DNA of 64,000 nucleotides from Cyclobacteriaceae bacterium YHN15 (GTDB lineage: Bacteria; Bacteroidota; Bacteroidia; Cytophagales; Cyclobacteriaceae): the NCBI GenBank assembly GCA_003797895.1, contig RKQB01000002.1:794033-858032 (forward strand), in the 5' to 3' direction. The first letter of the stretch is position 1; every line of letters starts with the position of its first letter. Both the position numbers and the translations under genes were made by a program. The notes beneath the pieces are model-generated. The model saw only the letters and a list, made by a program, of their open reading frames with translations. It searched no databases and had not been told where the DNA came from. This document shows, piece by piece, positions 26,570-35,599 of the stretch.

Positions 26570-27466
26570 ATGGATAAAAGTAAAATAACACTGGATTTTA
26601 TGCATATCCAGGATCATATCTGCAAGGAACTGGAACTGGAAGATGGAAAATCAAAATTCCGTGAAGACAAATGGACAAGACCTGAAGGAGGAGGTGGCAG
26701 AACCAGGATTATACAACATGGAAATATCATAGAAAAAGGAGGAGTTGCATTTTCTGCCGTAGAAGGTCCTACACCGGAAAAAATACTTAACAAACTTCAA
26801 TTGGAAAAGGCGGATTTTTACGCCACAGGTGTCTCTATTGTGCTCCATCCGGAAAGCCCCATGGTCCCTATCATTCATATGAACATCCGGTATTTTGAAA
26901 TGAGCAATGGGGTGAAATGGTTTGGGGGAGGAATAGACCTCACCCCACATTATGTAGACCTTGAAGATGCCAGGTATTTTCACCAAATAGTGAAAGAAAC
27001 CTGTGATCAATACAACCCGGAATATTACCCGAAGTTTAAAAAGTGGGCGGACGATTACTTTTTTATCAAACATAGAAATGAAACCCGGGGAATTGGAGGA
27101 ATATTTTTTGACAGAATGGCAAGTGATGATAAAGAAGAAATGGCGTCTATTTTTGAATTCGTCAAATCAATCGGTTATCTTTTTCCAAAGGTCTATCGCC
27201 ATTTTATGTCCAAAAACAAAACCATCCCCTATGGAGAAAATGAAAAAAAATGGCAGGCCTTGAGGAGAGGAAGGTATGTGGAATTCAATCTGGTATGGGA
27301 TGCAGGGACAAAATTCGGCTTGGATACCAATGGAAGGACTGAAAGTATCCTCATGAGTATGCCTCCCACAGCCAATTGGGAATATATGCAACAACCCTTA
27401 GAGGGCTCCAAAGAGGCAATGACTTTATCCTTCTTAAAAAAGGATATAGATTGGGTAAATATGTAA
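26570..27466 (+). CDS. hemF: Oxygen-dependent coproporphyrinogen III oxidase
   Basis: A 298-aa enzyme that decarboxylates coproporphyrinogen III to protoporphyrinogen IX with O2 in heme synthesis. Signatures are W-x-R-P-E-G-G-G-G-R-T-R (about residues 36-47), F-G-G-G-I-D-L-T-P-H-Y (about 118-128), H-R-N-E-T-R-G-I-G-G-I-F-F-D (about 168-181), and R-R-G-R-Y-V-E-F-N-L-V-W-D-A-G-T-K-F-G-L (about 228-247). It is full length. The PAP2 gene follows by 19 bp, so they may be co-transcribed. Presence of HemF implies aerobic growth. Confidence 0.97.
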   Translation: MDKSKITLDFMHIQDHICKELELEDGKSKFREDKWTRPEGGGGRTRIIQHGNIIEKGGVAFSAVEGPTPEKILNKLQLEKADFYATGVSIVLHPESPMVPIIHMNIRYFEMSNGVKWFGGGIDLTPHYVDLEDARYFHQIVKETCDQYNPEYYPKFKKWADDYFFIKHRNETRGIGGIFFDRMASDDKEEMASIFEFVKSIGYLFPKVYRHFMSKNKTIPYGENEKKWQALRRGRYVEFNLVWDAGTKFGLDTNGRTESILMSMPPTANWEYMQQPLEGSKEAMTLSFLKKDIDWVNM

Positions 27467-27485
27467 GCTTGAAGTTATCTTAAAA

Positions 27486-28070
27486 ATGTTGGAAAAAATA
27501 AGTCAATGGGACGAATCCCTCTTTCTATTTTTAAACGGTTTCCATTCGGATTTCTGGGATCCTATCATGTTTACGTTGACCAAAACCCAGCCTTGGATAC
27601 CCATGTATATCTTTCTGGCTTATTTGATCCTAAAAGCATATGGAAAACAAAGTTGGTGGGTATTTATGGCTGCAGGACTGACTATCCTGTTTTCGGACCA
27701 GATTGCCTCCGGTTTGATGAAACCATATTTTGAAAGATTAAGACCTTGTCATCAACCCCTTTTGGAAGGCTTGGTTCACAATTATGGCAATTGTGGTGGG
27801 AAATTCGGTTTTGCCTCATCCCATGCTTCCAATAGTTTCGGGGTCGCTACTTTGATGACCTTGGCCTTATTTTTCAAATATCCCGCAGTCAAATGGCTGT
27901 TTCCCTGGGCGGTCTTCTTTTCCTACACAAGAATTTACCTGGGTGTCCACTATCCCGGAGACATCATGATGGGCGCATTCATCGGTGTCATAAGTGCTAT
28001 GGTTTCATTTTATGGCATGAAAAAAATACGGGACCTTGTTTCAAAGAAAACGAACAAAAACCCATCTTGA
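27486..28070 (+). CDS. PAP2-family membrane phosphatase
   Basis: A 194-aa membrane protein with about five transmembrane helices and the tripartite PAP2 active site: K79-x6-R86-P (K-P-Y-F-E-R-L-R-P), S-S-H at 111-113, and R149-x5-H155-x3-D159 (T-R-I-Y-L-G-V-H-Y-P-G-D). Family members remove phosphate from undecaprenyl pyrophosphate, phosphatidate or lipid A. Between motifs 1 and 2 lies a small soluble loop with two cysteines (C-H-Q-P and N-C-G-G), possibly a disulfide. The substrate is not decidable. It follows hemF with a 19-bp gap. Confidence 0.9.
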   Translation: MLEKISQWDESLFLFLNGFHSDFWDPIMFTLTKTQPWIPMYIFLAYLILKAYGKQSWWVFMAAGLTILFSDQIASGLMKPYFERLRPCHQPLLEGLVHNYGNCGGKFGFASSHASNSFGVATLMTLALFFKYPAVKWLFPWAVFFSYTRIYLGVHYPGDIMMGAFIGVISAMVSFYGMKKIRDLVSKKTNKNPS

Positions 28071-28133
28071 CTCTTGAATTAGTTGGTTTCTGTATTGTAG
28101 ATTTAAGATTTTTGGAGCTTGGAGTTTGGATTT

Positions 28134-28154
28134 TGATCATTGATCATTGATCAT
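28134..28154. repeat. Three tandem copies of TGATCAT
   Basis: The palindromic heptamer TGATCAT occurs three times head to tail in the gap between the convergent PAP2 and riboflavin synthase genes. It follows a GGAGTTTGGATTTTG tail that recurs elsewhere in this window. Confidence 0.8.
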
Positions 28155-28163
28155 TTTTCATTC

Positions 28164-28757
28164 TCACCCTCCATATCCTCTAACTATCCTTTGAATATAT
28201 TTCCCTACAATATCAAACTCCAAATTTACCTCATCCCCTACTTTCAGTTCATGGAAATTGGTATGTTCATAAGTATAAGGGATGATGGCCACAGAAAACC
28301 TCCCGTTTTTTGAATTGAAACAGGTCAGACTGGTGCCGTTCACAGTGATGGAGCCTTTCTCCACAGTCACATTCCCCACTGAAGGATCAAAAGAAAAGTC
28401 AAAAATCCAGGAACCTTCTTCCTCTTGGATACGCTCCACTTTACCAATTTGATCTACATGCCCCTGAACAATATGTCCATCAAACCTTCCATTAGCAGGC
28501 ATGCAGCGTTCCAGGTTGATTTTTTTTCCGACTTTCCAGGATTTGAGGTTGGTTTTCTTTAATGTTTCATCAATTGCTGTAACCCTATAGGTATCTCCTG
28601 CTATAGCCACCACAGTCAGGCAAACCCCATTATGGGCAACAGATTGATCCACCCTCAGTTCATGGGTAATGGGTGAGCTTATATTAAAGTGAAAATTTGA
28701 TCCTTCCTGCTCTATTTGGGATACTTTCCCAATGGTTTCAATGATTCCTGTAAACAT
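28164..28757 (-). CDS. ribE: Riboflavin synthase, alpha subunit
   Basis: A 197-aa enzyme that dismutates two 6,7-dimethyl-8-ribityllumazine molecules to riboflavin. It begins M-F-T-G-I-I-E, the invariant N-terminus, and has the two lumazine-binding repeats: V-A-H-N-G-V-C-L-T-V (about residues 40-49) and I-T-V-N-G-T-S-L-T-C (about 136-145). F-D-G-H-I-V-Q-G-H-V-D (about 92-102) is the other signature. Length is standard. Not next to other rib genes. Confidence 0.97.
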   Translation of the reverse strand: MFTGIIETIGKVSQIEQEGSNFHFNISSPITHELRVDQSVAHNGVCLTVVAIAGDTYRVTAIDETLKKTNLKSWKVGKKINLERCMPANGRFDGHIVQGHVDQIGKVERIQEEEGSWIFDFSFDPSVGNVTVEKGSITVNGTSLTCFNSKNGRFSVAIIPYTYEHTNFHELKVGDEVNLEFDIVGKYIQRIVRGYGG

Positions 28758-28865
28758 TTTTATACTTTAAATTGCAATAATTCAGACAGTAAGCAATAAG
28801 CTGAAATTTTAGCTCAAATTAAGCCAATTAATCTTTTAACTTCGCACGGTTAACAAATTTTCTCC

Positions 28866-29528
28866 ATGGGCATGTTGAAATTAGACGACAGCTACCGGCA
28901 TAAAGGTCAGCGAAGAGAATTGGTAAAATTGATTCGATCAAAGGGCATCAAAGATGAGGCAGTGCTTCATGCCATCAATACCCTTCCAAGACATTTTTTC
29001 TTTGATTCTGCACTGGATTCCCATGCTTATGAGGATAAAGCCTTCCCCATTGGTGAGGGACAGACCATCTCCCAACCCTATACCGTTGCATTTCAAACAG
29101 AACTTCTACAGGTCAAACCTGGGGATAAAGTCCTGGAAATAGGCACCGGTTCCGGTTATCAGGCTGCAATTTTACACCTCTTGGGTGCAGAAGTACATAC
29201 CATTGAATACCAAAAGAAACTGTTTGACAAGACCAAGAAATTCTTGGGCAAATTGGGAATTGAACTCAATTTTTATTTTGGTGATGGATCTATGGGGATT
29301 CCTGAACATGCTCCCTATGACAAAATCCTTGTCACTGCAGGCGCTCCTGTGGTTCCAAAATCTTTGCTCAAACAATTGAAAATCGGAGGTATCCTCGTCA
29401 TCCCAGTTGGAGATAGAAATAAACAGAAAATGTTAAGATTGACCAAAAATACAGCCACCAAAATTGTACAAGAGGAGTTTGATAATTTCGCTTTTGTCCC
29501 TTTACTGGGAACGGAAGGCTGGAAGTAA
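28866..29528 (+). CDS. pcm: Protein-L-isoaspartate O-methyltransferase
   Basis: A 220-aa SAM-dependent enzyme that methylates isoaspartyl residues to start repair of damaged proteins. Motif I is V-L-E-I-G-T-G-S-G-Y-Q-A-A (about residues 85-97). The substrate loop I-G-E-G-Q-T-I-S-Q-P-Y-T-V-A (about 61-74) and I-L-V-T-A-G-A-P near residue 157 are typical. ATG 28866 gives a normal N-terminus (S-Y-R-H-K-G-Q-R-R-E-L-V). Stands alone between ribE and a thioesterase gene. Confidence 0.95.
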   Translation: MGMLKLDDSYRHKGQRRELVKLIRSKGIKDEAVLHAINTLPRHFFFDSALDSHAYEDKAFPIGEGQTISQPYTVAFQTELLQVKPGDKVLEIGTGSGYQAAILHLLGAEVHTIEYQKKLFDKTKKFLGKLGIELNFYFGDGSMGIPEHAPYDKILVTAGAPVVPKSLLKQLKIGGILVIPVGDRNKQKMLRLTKNTATKIVQEEFDNFAFVPLLGTEGWK

Positions 29529-29584
29529 CAAAATTTTATTTTGAGTTATTGCTTTATATTTTTTAAATAAAGACTAAAATTCTG

Positions 29585-29592
29585 TAATTTTG
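29585..29592 (+). promoter_or_regulatory. Bacteroidota-type -7 element (TAATTTTG)
   Basis: This fits the TAnnTTTG -7 consensus and lies 17 bp before the thioesterase ATG. No clear TTG/TTTG element is found at the usual distance upstream, so the call is tentative. Confidence 0.35.
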
Positions 29593-29608
29593 TTTAAAAT
29601 ATTGTTTT

Positions 29609-30145
29609 ATGACCAAGAAGAAATCAGCAAGGAATTCAGAGGTAATCATGACGGAGATGGTATTGCCCAATGATACCAATACTTTGCATAACCTGATGGG
29701 GGGCAAATTGATGCATTGGATGGATATCGTTGCCGCCATTGCTGCTCAAAAACATTCCAACAGGATAGTGGTGACGGCCTCCGCTGACAGCATTTCTTTT
29801 AAACACCCCATCAGTCTGGGCAATGTCGTTACCCTTAAAGCCCAGGTTACCAGGGCTTTCAATTCTTCCATGGAGGTTTATATTGAAGTCTGGGCAGAAG
29901 ATATTCCTGCCAATAAAAAAATATTGACCCATAGGGCTTTTTTCACTTTTGTAGCAGTGGATCAAAATGGCCGACCTATAGAAGTTCCTGAAATCATTCC
30001 GGAGACACCAGAGGAAATTGAACTTTATGAAGGAGCCCTGAGAAGAAGACAGCTGCGTCTGGTCTTGGCCAAAAGAATGGACCCAAAGGATGCTGTGGAA
30101 TTGAGATCCATCTTTGATCTCGATAACAAAGGAGAAAAAGCCTGA
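29609..30145 (+). CDS. Hotdog-fold acyl-CoA thioesterase
   Basis: A 178-aa single-hotdog protein of the BFIT/BACH type (cytosolic acyl-CoA hydrolase group). Typical features are M-V-L-P-N-D-T-N-T-L-H-N-L-M-G-G-K-L-M-H-W-M-D (about residues 16-38), where the Asn and Asp side chains form the active site, then S-F-K-H-P-I-S-L-G (about 66-74) and an L-T-H-R-A-F-F-T-F-V-A strand. It hydrolyses acyl-CoA to free acid and CoA; chain length preference is not evident. The C-terminus carries a basic helix with R-R-R-Q-L-R-L. It stands alone. Confidence 0.92.
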   Translation: MTKKKSARNSEVIMTEMVLPNDTNTLHNLMGGKLMHWMDIVAAIAAQKHSNRIVVTASADSISFKHPISLGNVVTLKAQVTRAFNSSMEVYIEVWAEDIPANKKILTHRAFFTFVAVDQNGRPIEVPEIIPETPEEIELYEGALRRRQLRLVLAKRMDPKDAVELRSIFDLDNKGEKA

Positions 30146-30329
30146 TGAATTAACAATTTCCAATTTGGAAACTATCAATTACTAAACAGCCTATCCTTGA
30201 ATAGGGCTTGTCAATTGCTGTCCGTCTTGAACGAAAATTGTAATTTCTCAACGCTCACTTTTAATTTCCCTCATTTACCTGACCAAACAAACCCTTGGCT
30301 TTTGTGTTTTTTTTCTTCAATTTAGTCGC

Positions 30330-30881
30330 ATGGAAAAATTGGGGATTCAACATTTGGGCCTTTTTTTGGAGAGTGAAATCTATGTGATACCGGAAGAACT
30401 TCCTTTATTGTCCCAAATTGGTAAAAATATTGTTTCATCTTCAGAAACCAAGGAGTCAGAACTTGTGGAGGAGGAAATTCAAGAGGAGGAACTGATATCC
30501 CTTGACTATGAAGGGGGTTTTGAAAAAGGTGTTTTTATTGGGTTTGAAGGTAATGACCTAAGTGAAGAACACAAGGATTTATTATTCAAAATCCTGGGTG
30601 CTGTAGGATGTTCCTTAAAAGATATCGCTTTGATAAATTCAACAAATATAGAAGCAGCCCCTCTTGCCTCCATTTTGGCCCTGAATCCCGCCAAAATTAT
30701 CCTCTTTGGCCTTTTCCATCATGATATCATGTCACGAAAAAAAAATAATTATGAAATCACACAGGAGGATGAAATAGAATATCTATTTGCCGATGATTTA
30801 GGACAGATTTTTGAAAATGTGGCTTTGAAAAAATCCCTATGGACAGCCCTTCAGGTACTCTTCAACATTACAAAAAAATAA
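30330..30881 (+). CDS. Uncharacterised protein, weakly uracil-DNA-glycosylase-like
   Basis: A 183-aa cytoplasmic protein. The first 70 residues include an acidic low-complexity stretch (E-S-E-L-V-E-E-E-I-Q-E-E-E-L). The C-terminal half reads L-L-F-K-I-L-G-A-V-G-C-S-L-K-D-I-A-L-I-N followed by I-L-A-L-N-P-A-K-I-I-L-F-G, which resembles the helix-strand order of UDG-fold proteins (L-x-K-M-L-x-A-I-G-L...V-x-I-x-N; P-x-x-I-x-x-x-G) but without their catalytic motif. I do not recognise it with confidence. First gene of a three-gene operon: the next start is 2 bp after its stop. Confidence 0.5.
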   Translation: MEKLGIQHLGLFLESEIYVIPEELPLLSQIGKNIVSSSETKESELVEEEIQEEELISLDYEGGFEKGVFIGFEGNDLSEEHKDLLFKILGAVGCSLKDIALINSTNIEAAPLASILALNPAKIILFGLFHHDIMSRKKNNYEITQEDEIEYLFADDLGQIFENVALKKSLWTALQVLFNITKK

Positions 30882-30883
30882 TT

Positions 30884-31207
30884 ATGACAGTCACAACCGA
30901 AAAAGCCAAATGGTTAAAAAGATTTAGATTAATCAGTATCATTGAAGGCATTTCATTTCTTGTTTTACTTTTCGTGGCCATGCCCTTAAAATATGTCATG
31001 GATATGCCTTTGGCAGTAACCTATGTGGGCTGGATTCACGGTATTCTTTTTATAATCTATATATATGTGGTGTTCCCCACTGCAAGAAAGGCCACCTGGA
31101 ATTTCAGCAAAACTTTTTTTGCACTTGTAGCTTCTATCCTACCCTTTGGCCCTTTCGTTTTTGACAGGTACCTTACCAAAAAAGAAAAAGAATTGGCTTC
31201 ATCCTGA
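30884..31207 (+). CDS. DUF3817-type small integral membrane protein
   Basis: A 107-aa protein with three hydrophobic helices. ATG 30884 (M-T-V-T-T-E-K-A-K-W-L-K-R-F-R) is chosen since an upstream frame would overlap the preceding gene. Family features are R-L-I-S-I-I-E-G-I-S-F-L-V-L-L (about residues 15-29), P-L-K-Y, a V-G-W-I-H-G-I-L-F segment and P-F-G-P-F-V-F-D near the end. Function unknown. It is the middle gene of a tight operon (2 bp and 11 bp gaps). Confidence 0.82.
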   Translation: MTVTTEKAKWLKRFRLISIIEGISFLVLLFVAMPLKYVMDMPLAVTYVGWIHGILFIIYIYVVFPTARKATWNFSKTFFALVASILPFGPFVFDRYLTKKEKELASS

Positions 31208-31218
31208 GCTCCGGAAAC

Positions 31219-32241
31219 ATGGCATTGATCAGCAAGAAAAAAATCATCTATCCTGTTAGCCTGAATTTAAGGGGTTACCTTCAGAAATATGGAAGGGAAG
31301 TGGATTTTCCTATCCACTATGCAGACTTGCTGAGATATAGTTCCTCTATTCCATTGTATGATTCCAAAGGAAATGACACACTTTGGGAAACAGTGCTCTT
31401 TTCTGAGTCAGACAGAGAGGATATACATTTTGACGTGAAAAAGATATATGCCCTTTTGAAGGCGGAAGGTGATATGAGTGTTATGAAACACCTTTATGTG
31501 GACCGGATTGATTTATGTGTCTATGGGAATACCCAACCCTTCAGAATTAGGATAGTCAATAAAATCAACGATAATTTCGATTACTTCTACGTCAAAAGGG
31601 CAGATGCTTCCCGCGTGTATGGGCTGGAATTGGAACACTTACTTTCACCAAACAGGATCAATTACCTGGTCCACAAAAACACCTTAATTGAAGAACATAT
31701 TGCAGGAATTCCCGGTGAGCAATTTATGCGCTTACATATTTCCGACAACCTGCTCAACCCCATCAGGCTTGCCAAGGAGTTTGTTAAATTCAATGAACGT
31801 TGCTTCGTCAGATTATTAGGGGATATGCACTCCTCGAATTTCGTAATTGTTGTTACGCCGGATTTTGAGGAAACCCATTACAGGATCCGCGCCATAGATT
31901 TTGATCAACAGTCCTATGAGGGCAAAAAATCCATTTACTTGCCGCAATATTATAAACAAAACAACAAACTCATTGAATTGGGCATCAAACACATTACATC
32001 TGAGTCCATGCGGCAATATCAGAAGGAAGAGAGAGCATTGATCGCCACAAGATTGAAAACCTCCACACGGGAAATTGAAGACCTGTTATACAGCATGGAA
32101 AATGATGTTATTTCCACACCTGAAAACATAGATTCCCTAAAAAGAGATTTGGCCAAACACTATCAGGACAATTCTTTTTTGGACTGTAAAAATATGGGGC
32201 AAATCCTTCGGGTCAGCTTATCTCAGGTTTTGAAGAAATAA
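31219..32241 (+). CDS. Protein-kinase-like fold protein (uncharacterised)
   Basis: A 340-aa protein I cannot place in a named family, but it has a recognisable kinase-like order: Y-F-Y-V-K-R-A-D (K126, a VAIK-type Lys), L-I-E-E-H-I-A-G-I-P-G (residues 156-166, like the hinge E-x-x-x-G of ABC1/aminoglycoside kinases), L-G-D-M-H-S-S-N-F (G201-D-M-H-S-S-N207, like the catalytic G-D-x-H-x-x-N loop), and A-I-D-F-D-Q (D227/D229, like the metal-binding I-D-F/D-F-G). Substrate unknown. It ends an operon with a DUF3817 membrane protein, suggesting action near the membrane. Confidence 0.55.
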   Translation: MALISKKKIIYPVSLNLRGYLQKYGREVDFPIHYADLLRYSSSIPLYDSKGNDTLWETVLFSESDREDIHFDVKKIYALLKAEGDMSVMKHLYVDRIDLCVYGNTQPFRIRIVNKINDNFDYFYVKRADASRVYGLELEHLLSPNRINYLVHKNTLIEEHIAGIPGEQFMRLHISDNLLNPIRLAKEFVKFNERCFVRLLGDMHSSNFVIVVTPDFEETHYRIRAIDFDQQSYEGKKSIYLPQYYKQNNKLIELGIKHITSESMRQYQKEERALIATRLKTSTREIEDLLYSMENDVISTPENIDSLKRDLAKHYQDNSFLDCKNMGQILRVSLSQVLKK

Positions 32242-32313
32242 AATCAAATTCAAAATCTTAATGAAATCCTTAATTTCTCAATTCTTAATGGTTCAGATTT
32301 CCTAAATCCGAAA

Positions 32314-34773
32314 TCAATAAAACCTCACCTCACAATTGGGATAAACACTCCTGAAAGCATCTACGGCTCTTCTGTTCAAACGGGTGTTAAAGCAAATCAA
32401 TCTTTGAATATGCACCATATTCATAATGGGCTTCAGTGACTTGACTCCTGTATTGGCTATATCCAGTTCCCTGATTTCAATTAATCCTTCAATTCCTCTC
32501 AATAATTTAATATTGGTACCAGAAAGGTTCAAATGGGTCAGGTTTGTCAAATTTGAAAGAGGTCTTAAGTCCTCCACACCGGTATTGGACAGATTCAGAA
32601 CTTTCAGTTTTTCAAGACCCGCGAGTGGAGAAATATCACTTACCGGAGCTTGGGAAAGTTTTAATTCCTCAAGCATATCCATACCGGCAAGGGCAGAGAT
32701 ATCCGTTAGCGGAACATTGACAACCTCCAATTTGTGTAAATTATTGAAAATGATGACTGGCTCTAAATTGGAAATGGATACCTCTTCTATTTTCAGGGAA
32801 GTACTTGCCGTCCAACGATGCAGGGTTTCGGTATTCTGATCAGTATCATAATTCTGTATAAAATTACCCGCTATGGTCCTTCTCCAGGTATCCGTTAGCA
32901 AATCCCACCATAATCTTAGTGAATCGCTTCTGTAGATAATGTTCACTTTGGGATTGGATGCCAAAAATTCCGGCACTTCCTGTATATTAATATACGCTTT
33001 ATCAACATTCAGATAGGTCAACTCGGTTAAACCCTTAAGGGCAATAATACCATCCACGGGGGCATTGGCAAAATTCAAATAAGTTAAACCCATCAGGTTT
33101 GCTAAAGGCAGGAGTGTTTTTACCTGGGTATTTTTACCAGAAATGGATGTAAGCGTCTTGATTTCGGAAAGTGGTATCAGATCCTGAATCTGGGTATCAT
33201 CAAAATTCAAACAATTGATTTTTCTGAACTTCAAAACAGGCCCTAAAGTGGTGATGGCACTTCCGGAAAGATTTAAAGAATCCAAACTAACAGTATAGGA
33301 AAGGTCCTCAACCAAGGGGATATCCTTTGAAAGTGCGGGATTCTGCTTGATAAGGACTTCCTTCCAGGATTCAGGCAATCCATCCCACCAAGTCTGAAGA
33401 TTCTCCGCATTGTGAATCAATAAAACCCTTCGGTTTCTTCGTGAAAATTCATCTGCATCTGCTTCAGAAATCCTTGTCCTGTCAGCATAAACCCTTTGCA
33501 GCGTGGACTTATCGTTTAAAGGGCTAAGATCAGCTATCTCGGTCACATTTATATTGACCATCTTAAGGTTTTCATTGGCTGAAAGCGGACTCAAGTCAAC
33601 GATATTGGTTTCCTCCAGATTGATACTTTCCAGGTTTGTAAGATCCGCCAACATTTCAAAATTGATCAGAAAATTATTGCTGATATCCAAATGGGTGAGT
33701 TTGTCCAATTGATTGATATTTTCAATATTGTTAAATCCACTGTGATGCAAATTCAGCGAACGCAGGGCTTCAAATGAATTCAGAATATCAAATCCCATTA
33801 TGGGGGTATTGGAAGCTTCCAAGGTGTGAAGCTGCTTTAAATTGCCCAGTTCGCTGATGTCATAAATCGGTGTTTCGGAAATAACCAAATGCTCCAATCT
33901 ATCAGCATATTTGATAAACTGAATATCCTTTGTCGGTGTATTGGCTATATTTAAATAGGTCAAAAAGGTGACATTGCTGATCGGATTGAGTTCCTCAATC
34001 TTGGTATTGCTGATATCAATAAACTTGAGATCCCTCAGTGCTTCTATCGGGTTCAGATCCAGTACAAACTCGTTTCCTGATAAGTTAATGCTATCAATAG
34101 AACTGATTTTATACAAATGATCCAATGTAATTGAATCTTCTTCCGAAAGTCCGATTTTTTCCCTGAAATAACTTTCCCAGGTATAGGAAAGACTTCCCCA
34201 CCACTCCTCAAGTTCCTGGTCTCTGCTTAGTTTGGTGGTATAAATACTGGCTATTTTAATTTCATTGGACCTTTTATCCACATTGATCTCAACAAAACGG
34301 GGTTTAGTATTGGTGATCCCTTCATGGTTAAGGCCAATGGCAGTAAGTGTCCTGTCCATGGATACCAAAAATGACAATTCCCCATTGTCACGGACAAATG
34401 GTTTTATTTCCCTTATTTTGAATTTAAAACTGGCATCATTAAAAAAGAAATCAACATCTTTCAGATAGGCTGTAATATCCTTATTGGTGATTACCTTCCT
34501 GTCCAACAAGAGGTCATCTTCTACCTGAACTTTTCCATCCCTGAAGATTTTAAGAAAACTCTCTCTAATAATGACATCTTTGTCTCTATTCGGAGTGTCG
34601 TGACCTCCCAATGTATTGAGGAAAAATTCCAAAAACTGAATTTGATCCTCCACCTTTGAGCTGAGGTCTTTTATTTCCTGTTTGGTATAGCCAGCCATAT
34701 CCTGGGCAAAGGATGAAACTATGGGGCCCAGAAAAAACAGCAATAATGAAAGAAATATGCTATTTCTGATCAT
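32314..34773 (-). CDS. Secreted leucine-rich-repeat protein with three WW-linker modules
   Basis: An 819-aa exported protein (signal peptide residues 1-23, ending S-F-A-Q). Residues 30-185 are a non-LRR domain. Then three modules follow, each opened by a W-W-x-x-L-x-x-x-W element (W191-W192, W462-W463, W622-W623) and a run of SDS22/internalin-like repeats of 21-23 residues with the L-x-x-L-x-L-x-x-T-x-I-x-x-L pattern. The best run is the C-terminal one (about 690-790). Such surfaces bind proteins. It is the last gene of a four-gene envelope operon and overlaps the preceding gene by 14 bp. Not a T9SS C-terminal domain. Confidence 0.8.
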   Translation of the reverse strand: MIRNSIFLSLLLFFLGPIVSSFAQDMAGYTKQEIKDLSSKVEDQIQFLEFFLNTLGGHDTPNRDKDVIIRESFLKIFRDGKVQVEDDLLLDRKVITNKDITAYLKDVDFFFNDASFKFKIREIKPFVRDNGELSFLVSMDRTLTAIGLNHEGITNTKPRFVEINVDKRSNEIKIASIYTTKLSRDQELEEWWGSLSYTWESYFREKIGLSEEDSITLDHLYKISSIDSINLSGNEFVLDLNPIEALRDLKFIDISNTKIEELNPISNVTFLTYLNIANTPTKDIQFIKYADRLEHLVISETPIYDISELGNLKQLHTLEASNTPIMGFDILNSFEALRSLNLHHSGFNNIENINQLDKLTHLDISNNFLINFEMLADLTNLESINLEETNIVDLSPLSANENLKMVNINVTEIADLSPLNDKSTLQRVYADRTRISEADADEFSRRNRRVLLIHNAENLQTWWDGLPESWKEVLIKQNPALSKDIPLVEDLSYTVSLDSLNLSGSAITTLGPVLKFRKINCLNFDDTQIQDLIPLSEIKTLTSISGKNTQVKTLLPLANLMGLTYLNFANAPVDGIIALKGLTELTYLNVDKAYINIQEVPEFLASNPKVNIIYRSDSLRLWWDLLTDTWRRTIAGNFIQNYDTDQNTETLHRWTASTSLKIEEVSISNLEPVIIFNNLHKLEVVNVPLTDISALAGMDMLEELKLSQAPVSDISPLAGLEKLKVLNLSNTGVEDLRPLSNLTNLTHLNLSGTNIKLLRGIEGLIEIRELDIANTGVKSLKPIMNMVHIQRLICFNTRLNRRAVDAFRSVYPNCEVRFY

Positions 34774-35599
34774 AGATAAATCTTAATAAGGTTTCTTTAT
34801 CACCTGGTTTGAGCTTAACCAGGTTGCTCATAAGCCAACCTGTATTAAAACCCGGTCTATTGTATTGGTTCAGTTCGAAATACCAATTATTGATTTGAAA
34901 AAAATGGAACTTTACATCCATCACAGTCTCAAACTTGATATTACCCCGCTTCATTTCATATAAAAACAAAGTCAGGTAATCAGGTTGATATTCTTTTGGA
35001 GTAAAAGCCTCCGGCGTATCTGAATCCTGGAATGCTCTTCTCAGGTTCATGAAGCCCAGCTCATGGCTCAAAGGATGCAAAAAGCTTTTTGCATCACCTT
35101 CCGGCTTCATGAAAATATCTTTGAAGGGTTGAAAAACCACTTTATCAATCACCCATTCATAACCCAGACCTTCAGGCTGTATTTTAAGGAAAAGGGTTAC
35201 ATTTTCCCTTTTTCCACGGTAGGTAAATACCGCACTTACTTCTGAAAACCAACCTTCTCTATGAAAATTGATGTATTGTGGCATGACTTCAGAAAGAACT
35301 TCCGACATGAATTCTCTTTTGGTCTCATTGGAAATCCCGGAAGTCTCATTATCAAAAAGAATACTTATAAAATTCCCTCTCAATTCCCTGTCACGGTACA
35401 TGGGGTCACCTTCATAATAACGTTTGGTGCCATCGGGACTTTCTTCGGCATTAAACCTCCTAAAAAATTGATTTACTTGTTTGGTGGAAGCGGCGAATCT
35501 TCCATCATCCTTGGGTTGGCCGGGGCTATATAAGCCTTGCCCCGGCACCAACTCTAAGGATATAATCAATACTAATAAAGATAATATTATTTTTCTCAT
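34760..35599 (-). CDS. Exported protein of unknown function in the LRR operon
   Basis: A 279-aa protein with signal peptide MRKIILSLLVLIISLELVPGQ. The mature part is mixed alpha/beta with E-x-W-Y/F phrases (N-N-W-Y-F-E-L-N-Q-Y-N-R-P-G-F) and no motif I recognise. The gene overlaps the preceding gene by 4 bp (ATGA) and the LRR gene by 14 bp, so all are translationally coupled. The tight layout implies that the products function together in the periplasm or outer membrane. Confidence 0.6.
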   Translation of the reverse strand: MRKIILSLLVLIISLELVPGQGLYSPGQPKDDGRFAASTKQVNQFFRRFNAEESPDGTKRYYEGDPMYRDRELRGNFISILFDNETSGISNETKREFMSEVLSEVMPQYINFHREGWFSEVSAVFTYRGKRENVTLFLKIQPEGLGYEWVIDKVVFQPFKDIFMKPEGDAKSFLHPLSHELGFMNLRRAFQDSDTPEAFTPKEYQPDYLTLFLYEMKRGNIKFETVMDVKFHFFQINNWYFELNQYNRPGFNTGWLMSNLVKLKPGDKETLLRFIYDQK

